From DATKNA01 sp963786765 (lineage in GTDB: Bacteria; Actinomycetota; Actinomycetes; Actinomycetales; Kineosporiaceae): 64,000 nucleotides of DNA. This document shows positions 15,702-24,600 of this stretch, piece after piece (the first letter of the stretch is position 1; each line of letters begins with the position of its first letter). Position numbers and translations under genes: made by a program. The stretch is from NCBI GenBank assembly GCA_963786765.1, contig CAWBAJ010000021.1, positions 66,307 through 130,306 of the forward strand. The letters run 5' to 3'. The notes beneath the pieces were generated by a model. It saw nothing but the letters and a program-made list of their open reading frames with translations. It did no database searches and had not been told where the DNA came from.

Positions 15702-17180
15702 TCAGGGCGCTGCGGGCGGCAGCCGGGAAAGGTCGAAAGCGGCGAGCACGGCCGCGCCGGCCAGGACGACGACAGCGAGGCCGAGCCCCCACGGCCCCGA
15801 GAGCGGCAACCACAGCCCGATCACGCCCCCGGCGACCCAGGCCAGCTGCAGCACGGTCTCGGAACGCGCGAACGCCGACGTCCGGACCCGCTCCGGGACG
15901 TCGGCCTGGATCACGGCGTCGAGTCCCAGCTTGCCCAGCGCGGCGGCCACGCCCGCCACGAGGGCGACCGCCGGCACCGACACGAGGCCGTAACCGAGGG
16001 CGGCCCAGGTCGCGACGAGCGCCGCCACGGTGAGCAGGACGACGATGACGACCTCGGGCCGCGTCCGGCGGGCCACGCTCCCGAGCGCCGACCCGAGCCC
16101 ACTCCCCACGACGGCGAGCACGACCACGAGCGCGACCGAGGCCGTCTCGCTCAGTCCCGGCAATGGTTCGCTGCGGAGCCGGAACGCCAGGAACAGGGTG
16201 AGGAACCCGGACAGCCAGCGCAGCGCGGCGTTCCCGCGCAGCGCCTGGACCGCGCGGGGGCCGATGGCGAGCCGGCGTCGGCGCGGTCCCCGCCGCCCGC
16301 GGCCGTCGGGAACTGCCGGGATCCCCCCCGAGGCTGCGGACTCGTCGGCCGCCAGCCGCGCCTTCTCCTCCCCGGTGGTGTCGTCGACCCGCTCCGGGAG
16401 CGCGACCGCGATCACCGTCGCGGTCGCGAACACCACGAACGCCACGCGCATGGTCCACGAGGCTCCGCCGACGTGGGTGAGCCCCGCGCCGACGGGCGCG
16501 GCGACGAGCATCGCCGCCACCCCGGCCATCGAGATCCGGGCGTTGGCCGTGACGAGGGTGGTGCCGGGCGGCAGCACGCGGGGGACCGCCGCAGAGCGGG
16601 TCACGAGATAGGCCTTCTGAAAGAGGAGGAACCCGAAGGCCTCGGGGTACAGCGAGAACGCGGCCTGGTCGCCCCCGCCGCCGGTGACGGCGTCCGCCAT
16701 CACCCAGGCGAGGAAGGCGCGGGCGAGCATGGTCGTGGCCATCGCGTAGCGGCGGCCGCTGCGGATCCGGTCGAGCACCGGCCCGATCACCGGGGCGAGC
16801 ACGACGAACGGCACCATCGTCACGAGCAGCGAGGTGGCGACGCGCTCACGTGCCGCGGTCGCCGACACCGAGAAGAACAGGGTCCCGGCCAGCGCCGTCA
16901 CGACCAGGGTGTCCGCCGCGGTGGCGATCAGACCGAGCTCGGACATCCGGGCGAGGCCCGACTCCCCGGCACCGCGGGCGTGGGTCCAGCGCCGGCCACT
17001 GCGCCACGCCGCCCTGGCGCCGCGACCGGTCAGCACCCCGCCGCGGGCGATGCCCCGCGCCGTTCCTCGCGCCACCCGCGCGGCGCGCGGCGTCGCGGGG
17101 GGCGCCGCGTCCGGGAGCGGCGCCGACCGGTCCGGGGACTCCGGCGGCCCCGGCGACTGGGTCGACTCGGGCGCGGACAT
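15702..17180 (-). CDS. MFS transporter
   Basis: 492 residues. An 80-residue Pro/Arg-rich cytoplasmic N-terminus precedes about eleven to twelve helices. The A-loop motif appears as GPVLDRIRSGRR, and a long basic loop (RGRRGPRRRRLAIG) separates the halves. The gene sits divergently to DUF3027 and beside the cold-shock gene, an arrangement conserved in actinobacteria, but its substrate is not known. The short intergenic region to DUF3027 (73 bp) must hold both promoters. Confidence 0.85.
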   Translation of the reverse strand: MSAPESTQSPGPPESPDRSAPLPDAAPPATPRAARVARGTARGIARGGVLTGRGARAAWRSGRRWTHARGAGESGLARMSELGLIATAADTLVVTALAGTLFFSVSATAARERVATSLLVTMVPFVVLAPVIGPVLDRIRSGRRYAMATTMLARAFLAWVMADAVTGGGGDQAAFSLYPEAFGFLLFQKAYLVTRSAAVPRVLPPGTTLVTANARISMAGVAAMLVAAPVGAGLTHVGGASWTMRVAFVVFATATVIAVALPERVDDTTGEEKARLAADESAASGGIPAVPDGRGRRGPRRRRLAIGPRAVQALRGNAALRWLSGFLTLFLAFRLRSEPLPGLSETASVALVVVLAVVGSGLGSALGSVARRTRPEVVIVVLLTVAALVATWAALGYGLVSVPAVALVAGVAAALGKLGLDAVIQADVPERVRTSAFARSETVLQLAWVAGGVIGLWLPLSGPWGLGLAVVVLAGAAVLAAFDLSRLPPAAP

Positions 17181-17253
17181 GACTCAATCCTGCCGGTGGA
17201 TTCCGCGCCCGTCACGGGTCCTCCGACCGGCGGGTGCCGGACCACGACCAGGG

Positions 17254-18348
17254 ATGAGCGAGAATCGCGGCGTGCCCCCCACGAGCCTGGACGACGTCGC
17301 CAAGGACGCAGCCGACGACATTGGCGTTGACGCCGGCATCGACGCTGCCGGCGCCCCGGCGCGGCCGGCCCGCGCCCGCGCCATGCGCACCGGCCGTGCA
17401 CCCGAGCCGGACGCCGCCTGCGCAGCCGCTGTCGACCTGGCCAGGGCCGCGGCCGAGGAGGACGCCGAGCCAGGCAGCGTCGGCGAGCACCTGGGCGTGA
17501 CGGCCGAGGGGGAGCGGCTGGTCACACACGCCTTCGCCGCCCTGGCGAAGGGCTACCGGGGGTGGCGCTGGGCCGTCACCGTCGCCCGGGCACCGCGCTC
17601 GCGCACCGTCACGGTCTGCGAGGTCGTACTGCTTCCGGGCGCCGACGCGATCCTCCCGCCCGCCTGGGTTCCCTGGCAGGAGCGGATCGCACCCGGCGAC
17701 CTCGGCCCCGCCGACGTGCTGCCGTACCGCGCCGACGACCCCTTCCTCGCGCCTGGCTACAGCGCCACCGACGAGGAGGACGAGGACCACGCGCAGCTGT
17801 GGGAGCTCGGCCTCGGCCGGGTCCGCGTGCTCTCGCTGGAGGGCCGCGACGCGGCGGCCACCCGCTGGTACACAGGCGGTCACGGCCCCACCGCCGAGGA
17901 GGCCCTGCACGCCGCCGCGCCCTGCTCGACGTGCGGCTTCTTCCTGCCGCTGGCGGGTGGTCTGCGCCGGGCGTTCGGCGTGTGCGGGAACGAGTGGTCA
18001 CCGTCCGACGGCCGGGTGGTCAGCGTCGACCACGGCTGCGGCGCGCACAGCGAGACGGACGTCGAGGCGCCCGAGCCGATGCCGCTGCCGGAGCCCATCC
18101 TGGACGAGACCGGCGCCGAGGCTGTCGCGCTGCCGCCCCGGCGGCAGCCCGCCGAGACGGTGCCTGCCGAGACGGTGCCTGCCGAGACCGTGCCTGCCGA
18201 GACCGTGCCTGCCGAGACCGTGCCTGCCGAGACGGTGCCTGCCGAGACGGTGCCTGCCGAGACGGTGCCTGCCGAGACCGTGCCTGCCGAGACCGTGCCT
18301 GCCGAGACCGTGCCTGCCGAGACCGTGCCCACCGCCGGAACGGAGTGA
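17254..18348 (+). CDS. DUF3027 domain protein with PAETV-repeat tail
   Basis: 364 residues from ATG 17254; GTG 17272 is an alternative. The conserved core spans residues 50-270: CAAAVDLARAAAEE, GYRGWRWAVTVARAP, PAWVPWQERIAPGDLG and the Cys-rich end. Four cysteines (224, 227, 244, 262) in CSTC, GVCGNEWSP and DHGCGAHSE could bind a metal. The tail is twelve PAETV repeats. The stop overlaps the start of the sacsin-like ATPase by 4 nt (GTGA), so the two are translationally coupled. Function is unknown; the coupling suggests it is a client, cofactor or regulator of the ATPase. Confidence 0.88.
   Translation: MSENRGVPPTSLDDVAKDAADDIGVDAGIDAAGAPARPARARAMRTGRAPEPDAACAAAVDLARAAAEEDAEPGSVGEHLGVTAEGERLVTHAFAALAKGYRGWRWAVTVARAPRSRTVTVCEVVLLPGADAILPPAWVPWQERIAPGDLGPADVLPYRADDPFLAPGYSATDEEDEDHAQLWELGLGRVRVLSLEGRDAAATRWYTGGHGPTAEEALHAAAPCSTCGFFLPLAGGLRRAFGVCGNEWSPSDGRVVSVDHGCGAHSETDVEAPEPMPLPEPILDETGAEAVALPPRRQPAETVPAETVPAETVPAETVPAETVPAETVPAETVPAETVPAETVPAETVPAETVPAETVPTAGTE
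18151..18330 (+). repeat. Coding 15-bp minisatellite, twelve units in a 90-bp higher order
   Basis: Twelve units of GCCGAGACSGTGCCT. The variable base S runs g,g,c,c,c,g then g,g,c,c,c,c, so units 1-6 and 7-12 match in five of six places. This suggests duplication of a 90-bp block after shorter slippage. Confidence 0.9.
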
Positions 18349-21300
18349 GCGACGAGGACCCGTTCGGCACCGCGCCGATCCGCGCGGCGGTCCTCGCGGC
18401 CTGGCGGGCCTCGCCCGCACGCTTCCGCGAGGACGCGAACGCGGAGGAGGACCTGGCCCTCGGCGCCTACCGCGACCGGGTGGTGGTCGAGCTCGCCCAG
18501 AACGCCGCCGACGCCGCGGCCCGCGCCGGGGTTGCTGGCCGGCTGCTACTGCGCCTGACCGGCGGGACGGGCTCGATCGACCCACCCCGGCTCCTCGCCG
18601 CCAACACCGGGGCCCCGCTGGACGCAGCAGGCGTCCAGGCGCTCGCCACCCTGCGCGCGAGCGCCAAGCGGGACGGCGCGGCCGTCGGTCGCTTCGGCGT
18701 CGGGTTCGCCGCCGTCCTGGGTGTCAGCGACGAGCCGATGGTGACCGGGCGCGGCGGCGGCGTCCGGTTCTCGGCCGCCGCGAGTGCCGGCGCGGTCCGC
18801 GTGGCGGCCTCGGACGTCCCGGAGCTGGACGACGAGCTGGCGCGCCGCCGCGGCCACGTGCCCGTGCTGCGCCTGCCGTGGTCCGCGGCCCCGGACGGCG
18901 GCCTGCCGGCCGGCTACGACACGGTCGTGGACCTTCCGCTGCGCGACGCCGCCGCCGAGCGCGCCGTCCGGACGCAGCTGGAGGCGCTCGACGACGGGCT
19001 GCTGCTCGCTCTGCCCGCGCTCGACGAGATCGTCGTGGAGCTGCCGGGGGAGGGGCCGCGGAGGCTTCGCGACGCCGCAACCCGGTGGCGGGTGGTGCGC
19101 CGCGAGGGGACGTTCGCGCCCGGGCTGCTCGCGGACCGTCCCACCGAGGAGCGTGAGCGGACCACGTGGTCCGTCACCTGGGCCGTGCCCCTGCAGGGGG
19201 ACACGGCTTCCCGGCCCCCCGCGGTGGTGCACGCGCCGACGCCCAGCGAGGAGCCCCTGCCGTGGCCGGCGCTCCTCGTCGCGACGTTCCCGCTGGAGCC
19301 CTCCCGGCGGCATGTCGCCCCGGGTCCGGCGACGGACGCGCTCGTCGCGTCGGCCGCCGCCGCGTACGCCGACCTGCTCGCGCAGCTCGCGGCGGAGCCC
19401 GGCGACGGGCGCGCTGACGATCAGCTGAGCCGTGAGCCGTGGCGGCTCGTTCCCACCGGGCTGCCTGCCGGGGCGCTCGACGGTGCGCTGCGCGCCGCAC
19501 TGGCCGGGCTCCTGCCCGGTACGCCGTTCCTGCGCTCGGCCGAGGATCCGGCCGTGGTGCTGCGGCCCCGGGACGCCGTCGCGCTCGAGCCGCCGGCCGG
19601 GACCGACGCGGGCGCGGTCGGGGCGCTGGCACCGGTCGTCGCCGGCCTCGTGCACGCGCCGCGGGCGGCCGCAGCCGCCTTCGACCTCGCGGGGGTCCGC
19701 CGGGCCGCGCTCGCCGACGTCGTCGAGCAGTTGCCGCCACCGCCGTCGGACGACGACTGGCACCGGCTCTACCGGGGTCTGGAGCAGCTCGCCGGGGACG
19801 CCGCGGCGCGTGAGGCCCTGGCCGCGCTGCCCGTGCCTCTCGCGGACCGCCGCGTCGTCCGCGGCCCACGCGGCGTCGTGCTCCCCGTCGGCGGCGGCGG
19901 GGGAACCGGCCGAGGAGCTGGCGGGCTCGCTCGCGGTGCTCGGCGCGCGCGTGGCCCTCCCGGTTGTGGCTGGGGACGAGACGTCCCGGCGCCTGCTCGA
20001 GCGCCTCGGCGCACAGCCGACGGCGGCGCGCGGCGCGCTCGAGCTGCCGGCCGTGGCGGGGGCCGTCACGGCCGCCGCTGACGACGCCGCCGACGCTGGC
20101 GTCGGCGTCGCCGGCGACGGGGAGGCCGGCGGCGTGTCCGGGAGGGTGCGCGCCGTGCTCACGCTCGTACGGCAGGCCGTCGACGCCGGCACGCTGCGCC
20201 CCGGCGACCTGCCCGCACTCGCCGCGCTGCCGCTGCCCGACACCGACGGGGACCTGACGCCCGCCGGAACGCTCGTGCTGCCGGGCTCGACCGCCGCCCG
20301 CCTGCTCGACGAGGACGAGGTCGGCGTCGTCCACGCCGGCCTGCTGGCCGAGTGGGGCCGGGACACCCTGGCCGCGGTGGGCGTCGCTGCCGGCCTCACT
20401 CTGCTGCGGGCCGGGGACGTGCCGGTCGACGCGCCCCCGGACGACGACCTCGAGGACGTCCTGGAGGGCGTCGCCGAGTGGCTCGACGAGCTGGCGGACC
20501 GCGCCTCGGCACGCTTCGGCTCCCCCCTCGGGGCGGTCGTGACCGAGCTGGTCGCCGTCCGCGACCTCGACCTCGTCCGCGACGACGCCTGGCCCGAGGC
20601 ACTCGATCTGATCGCCGGCGACCCCGCTCTCCGCGCGGCGCTGCTGACCCCGGTCCGGCTCACGGGTCCGGCGGGCGGCGCCGTCGAGGGCCCCTCGTAC
20701 ACGGCATGGTGGCTGCGCTCCCGGCTCGCAGGTGGGGGCGCGTGGGCCGATCCGGACGGCTGGGCTGACTCCAGCGGCCCGGCCGATCGCAACCGCGGTG
20801 GCCTGGCCGGCCTGCTGCCCCCCGCGCCGCCCGAGCTGGCGGGCGCCGACGCTGCGATACGGGCCGCGCTCGGCGCCGTCCGGGGGCCGGAGGACCTGGA
20901 CGCCGAGGCCGTGGCGGACGTGCTCGACGGGCTGTCCGACCCGGACGCCGCGCTCGACGCGGCGACGGCGCTGAGGACTTGGGCCGCGCTGGCGGGCCTG
21001 CAAGCGGCCCTCGGGACCTGCGCTGAAGGGGGAGGGGGCCGACCCGCCGGGGCTGGTGCGCGTGCTGGCGGGCGGCGGAACCGTCGTCGTCGACGCCGGC
21101 GAGGCATGCGTCGTGGGCGACCCGATGCACGCGCAGCGCGACGACCTCGGCGGTTTCGTCGTCGCGCCAGGTCCGGAGCAGGCCGCCGCGCTGGCGGACC
21201 TGTTCGACCTGCCGCTCGCCGAGGACCTCGCCGACGGGGTGGTCGAGGAGCCCGTCGAGCGGGTGCAGAGCCTCGGCGAGGTGCCACCGGCTGTGCAGCA

Positions 21301-21577
21301 GCTCGTCCCGGCGGCGCCACGTCGGTGGTGCGAGCACGACGAGCTGAGGGTGGACGGGGCCGAGGTGGACTGGTGGGCCGGCCCACACGGCGACGGGGAG
21401 GTGATCGTCCACGCGGTCACCCTGGACGCCCTGGCCCGCGGGCTCGCGTGGGCAGGGGGCGCCTGGGCGTCCCGGGGCGCGGTCGCAGAGGTGCTGCTCG
21501 ACCCGTCCTCGCTGGCGGGGGTGCTGCTCGACGAGGCGTTCGAGCAGGTTCAGCGCCGGCCGGTACGCCTGAGGTAG
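18345..21577 (+). CDS. Sacsin N-terminal (HSP90-like) ATPase domain protein, frameshifted as assembled
   Basis: About 1077 residues if two frame breaks are repaired. The GHKL/HSP90 ATP site lies at residues 35-135: ELAQNAADAAARAG (N box), NTGAPLDAAGVQAL (G1-like) and VGRFGVGF (G2). The rest is a long region without recognised domains, ending in DGAEVDWW and a helical tail. One extra G in the G5 run at 19899-19903 and one extra base near 21005-21030 shift the frame; the protein continues cleanly each time, so indel errors are likely. Start GTG 18345 overlaps the DUF3027 stop. A chaperone-like ATPase role is inferred from the fold only. Confidence 0.8.
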
Positions 21578-21786
21578 TCGAGGCCCGCGAGCCCGAGCCC
21601 GATGCCGGCCAGCGCCGTCCAGGCCCACCAGCCACGGCCGTCCGCGGCGAGCCGGTCGCGCGCCACGAGCATCGTGACCAGCGCCACCGCCCACAGGCCG
21701 ATGCCGGCGAGGACCGTGGCGCGGTCGTTCGTCCGCAGCGGCTCGGGGTCGGGACGCCGGCCGGCGGAGCGCTGGTAGAGCCGCAC
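21550..21786 (-). CDS. DUF2530 domain membrane protein
   Basis: 78 residues with two helices: VLAGIGLWAVALVTMLVARD and WAWTALAGIGLGLAGLDYL, separated by a short GRG turn and ended by a basic RRTGRR tail, the pattern of DUF2530. Function unknown. Its 3' end overlaps the sacsin-like gene by 28 bp, tail to tail. Confidence 0.8.
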   Translation of the reverse strand: MRLYQRSAGRRPDPEPLRTNDRATVLAGIGLWAVALVTMLVARDRLAADGRGWWAWTALAGIGLGLAGLDYLRRTGRR

Positions 21787-21819
21787 CAGAGGAGCCTACG
21801 GCCGTCCCGGGCCCGGGAC

Positions 21820-21867
21820 GGCGCACATCCCATCACGTGCCCGGTCGCCCGTGATGGGATGTGCGCC
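21820..21867. repeat. Perfect 18-bp inverted repeat abutting the SDR start
   Basis: 21820-21837 (GGCGCACATCCCATCACG) is the exact reverse complement of 21850-21867, with a 12-nt loop. The right arm ends at the base before ATG 21868, so if transcribed the stem would bury the start codon region. It shows the same ATCACG core as the hairpins at 366 and 13030. Confidence 0.85.
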
Positions 21868-22644
21868 ATGACTGAAGGGCCTATCCCCGATCGGGCCGGC
21901 ACGGACGGGCAGCGGCGGGTGGCGCTCGTGACTGGCGCGAGCAGTGGCATCGGCGCGGCGACCGTCCGGGCGCTCGCCGCGGCGGGGTTCGACACGGTGG
22001 CCGCCGCCCGCCGGGTCGAGCGCTGCCAGGAGCTCGCGGCCGAGGTCGGCGGGCGCGCGATCCGGCTCGACGTCACCGACGACGCCTCGGTGACGGCCCT
22101 CGCGGAGCAGCTCGACCGGGTGGACGTGGTGGTCCACAGCGCCGGGGGTGCGCTCGGGCTCGACCGGGTCGAGGACGCCGACCTCGAGCAGTGGCGCTGG
22201 ATGTACGACGCCAACGTCCTCGGGGTGCTGCGGGTCCACCAGGCGCTGCTGCCGAAGCTGCGGGCGAGCGGGAACGGGCACGTTCTCGTGCTGGGGTCGA
22301 TCGCCGGGTTCGAGGTCTACCCGGGCGGCGCGGGCTACACGGCCGCGAAGCACGCCGTCAACGCGTTGTGCCGGACGTTGCGGCTCGAGCTCGTCGGGGA
22401 GCCCGTCCGGATCACCGAGATCGCTCCCGGCATGGTCGAGACCGAGTTCTCGACGGTCCGGTTCGGTGGTGACACCGAACGCGCCGCAGCGGTCTACCGC
22501 GGACTGCAGCCGCTGACGGCGCAGGACGTCGCCGAGATCGTGGCGTTCTGCGTGACGCGCCCCGCGCACGTCGACATCGACCACGTCGTCGTCAAGCCCG
22601 TCGCGCAGGCGAGCGCGACGGTCTCGGCACGCCGCGAGGAGTAG
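21868..22644 (+). CDS. SDR-family NAD(P)-dependent oxidoreductase
   Basis: 258 residues. Rossmann motif TGASSGIG at about residues 22-29, the NAG-like HSAGG, catalytic Ser in GSIAGFEVYPGG, and YTAAKHAVNALC (YxxxK). The sequence PGMVETEFS after the active site resembles YdfG-type 3-hydroxy acid dehydrogenases. The Arg-Arg after the second strand (AARRVERC) suggests NADP. The start is ATG 21868; an in-frame ATG at 21859 lies inside the hairpin. No ribosome-binding site other than hairpin sequence is visible. Confidence 0.88.
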   Translation: MTEGPIPDRAGTDGQRRVALVTGASSGIGAATVRALAAAGFDTVAAARRVERCQELAAEVGGRAIRLDVTDDASVTALAEQLDRVDVVVHSAGGALGLDRVEDADLEQWRWMYDANVLGVLRVHQALLPKLRASGNGHVLVLGSIAGFEVYPGGAGYTAAKHAVNALCRTLRLELVGEPVRITEIAPGMVETEFSTVRFGGDTERAAAVYRGLQPLTAQDVAEIVAFCVTRPAHVDIDHVVVKPVAQASATVSARREE

Positions 22645-22700
22645 CCCCGCCCATCACCCATGAGAAGTGTGCTGTCTCGGAATGCTTAGCAGAGGTAATG

Positions 22701-22713
22701 AGTTAAGCTAACT
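22701..22713 (+). promoter_or_regulatory. Probable MarR promoter with overlapping operator
   Basis: TAAGCT (22704-22709) ends 7 nt before GTG 22717. It lies inside the dyad AGTTA-AGC-TAACT at 22701-22713, and a related TTAGC sits 20 bp upstream. An AT-rich dyad over the -10 hexamer is the usual site of MarR autorepression. Confidence 0.5.
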
Positions 22714-22716
22714 GTT

Positions 22717-23175
22717 GTGAACGCAGCTGCCAGCAGGCCGAAGGCGGGCCCGGGCACCGGCCCGGCCGTCCTGGCCGCCGAGCTGCGGGTGGCTCTGGTG
22801 AAGGCCGTCCGGCGGCTGCGCGCCGAGAAGTCGGACGCCGACCTGACCGACGGGCAGTACTCGGTGCTGGCCGTCCTCGACCGGCTCGGGCCGCTGACGC
22901 CCGGTGAGATCGCCGCGCACGAGCGCGTGCAGCCGCCGTCCGTGACCCGCACCGTCGCGGCCCTCGCCGAACTCGGGCTCGTGACGCGCACCGAGCACCC
23001 CGCCGACCGGCGGCAGGTGCTCGTCGCCCTCACCAAGTCCGGTACCGCGACCGTTCACGAGACCCGCCGCCGCCGCGACGCCTGGCTCGCCCGCCGGCTC
23101 GCCGCCCTGACCCCCGCCGACCGCGACGTCCTCGCCCGCGCCGCCGAGATCCTGAGGAGGATCGCCGACTCGTGA
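22717..23175 (+). CDS. MarR-family transcriptional regulator
   Basis: 152 residues from GTG 22717. The winged helix-turn-helix is complete: LTPGEIAAHERVQPPSVTRTVAALAELGLVTR, then the wing HPADRRQVLVALT and a dimerisation helix. The stop overlaps the GTG of the MFS gene (GTGA), so regulator and exporter are cotranscribed. A dyad in the promoter suggests autoregulation with release by an efflux substrate; the ligand is unknown. Confidence 0.92.
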   Translation: MNAAASRPKAGPGTGPAVLAAELRVALVKAVRRLRAEKSDADLTDGQYSVLAVLDRLGPLTPGEIAAHERVQPPSVTRTVAALAELGLVTRTEHPADRRQVLVALTKSGTATVHETRRRRDAWLARRLAALTPADRDVLARAAEILRRIADS

Positions 23176-24505
23176 GTCCCACCTTCCGGTCCCTGCACGT
23201 GTACAACTACCGGCTCTGGGCGAGCGGGGCGATCGTCTCCAACACCGGCACGTGGATGCAGCGGGTCGCCCAGGACTGGCTCGTCCTCACGGTCCTGACG
23301 GCGAACTCGGGCACCGCCGTCGGCATCACCACCGGGCTGCAGTTCGCGCCGGCCCTGCTGCTGGCGCCCGCCGCGGGCGCGCTCGCCGACCGGATGGACC
23401 GGCGCAAGCTGCTCGCGGCGACGCAGACGGCGTCCGGGCTGCTGGCTCTCGGCCTCGGGCTGCTCGTCCTCACGGGCCTGGCGCAGCTGTGGCAGGTCTA
23501 CGTGTTCGCCCTGCTGCTCGGCGTCGTCAGCGCCGTCGACGCGCCGGCCCGCCAGGCCTTCGTCTCCGAGCTCGTGCCGACCGCGGACCTGCCGAACGCC
23601 GTCGGGCTCAACAGCGCCTCGTTCCACGCCGGCCGCCTCATCGGCCCCGGCATCGCCGGGCTGCTGATCCACTGGTTCGGCACCGGCCCGGTCTTCCTCA
23701 TCAACGCCGTGAGCTTCGGCGCGGTCGTCCTGTCGCTGCTGCGGATGCGCATCGGGCGAGCTGCGGGCGGTCCCGCGCCGCCCGCGCGGCGGGCACCCGG
23801 TGCGTGACGGCTTCGCCTACGTGCGGGGGCGCAGCGACATCGTCCTGATCATGGTCATCATCGGCATGGTCGGCACCTTCGGCCTCAACTTCCAGCTGAC
23901 CACCGCGCTGATGGCCCGGCTCGTCTTCCACAAGGGCGCGGGCGAGTACGGCCTGCTCGGCTCCGTGATGGCGATCGGCTCGCTGGCGGGCGCCCTGCTC
24001 GCCGCCCGCCGCGAGCACCCCCGGCTGCGCCTCGTGATCGGGGCGGCCATCGTGTTCGGCGTGTTCACCATCGTCTCCGCACTGATGCCGACCTACGAGC
24101 TGTTCGCGCTGTCGCTCATCCCCGTGGGTCTGGCCTCGCTGACCCTCATGACCGCGGCGAACGCCTCGGTGCAGATGTCGACCGAGCCGGCGATGCGGGG
24201 GCGCGTGATGGCCCTCTACCTCGCGGTGTTCATGGGCGGGACGCCGATCGGCTCGCCGGTGATCGGCTGGGTCGGCGAGCACTTCGGCGCCCGCTGGACC
24301 ATTCTCATCGGCGGCATCGCCGCCCTCGTGACCGCCGTCGGCGCGCTGGCGCTGGCTCGTCCTGCACAAGGGCGTCCGGGTGCGTTACCGGCGCACCGGC
24401 CTGGTCGTCACGCCCGGCCCCGCCACGCCCGTCAGCTCGACGCCGGCCGCGTCGGCGCCCGGAGGCGACGGAGCCGATCCGGGAGGGTGCGGTGTCCGGC
24501 AGTAG
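23172..24505 (+). CDS. MFS transporter (MarR-linked), frameshifted as assembled
   Basis: About 443 residues. It starts SPTFRSLHVYNYRLWASG and has the motif ADRMDRRKLLA between helices 2 and 3, typical of the enterobactin/drug exporter-like MFS_3 group. An extra G in the GGG at 23754-23756 breaks the frame; it resumes as ELRAVPRRPRGGHPVRDGFAYV. A second extra base near 24352 hides the true C-terminus, which ends at the TAG at 24503. Twelve helices are intact across the breaks. Coupling to MarR suggests efflux of a toxic compound. Confidence 0.82.
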
Positions 24506-24600
24506 CGTGGACCCGCGTCCGGGGGAGGACGTCGTAGACGCCGGCAGGCGCCGTGCCGGGGCCGCCCGGTGGAGGCCCGCTACGGGAGGACGGGGGACCG

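Noticed and set aside
19899..19903. Programmed ribosomal frameshift in the sacsin-like gene
   Set aside because: A G5 run next to many similar breaks in other genes, without a slippery site plus stimulatory structure, is better explained by a sequencing indel.
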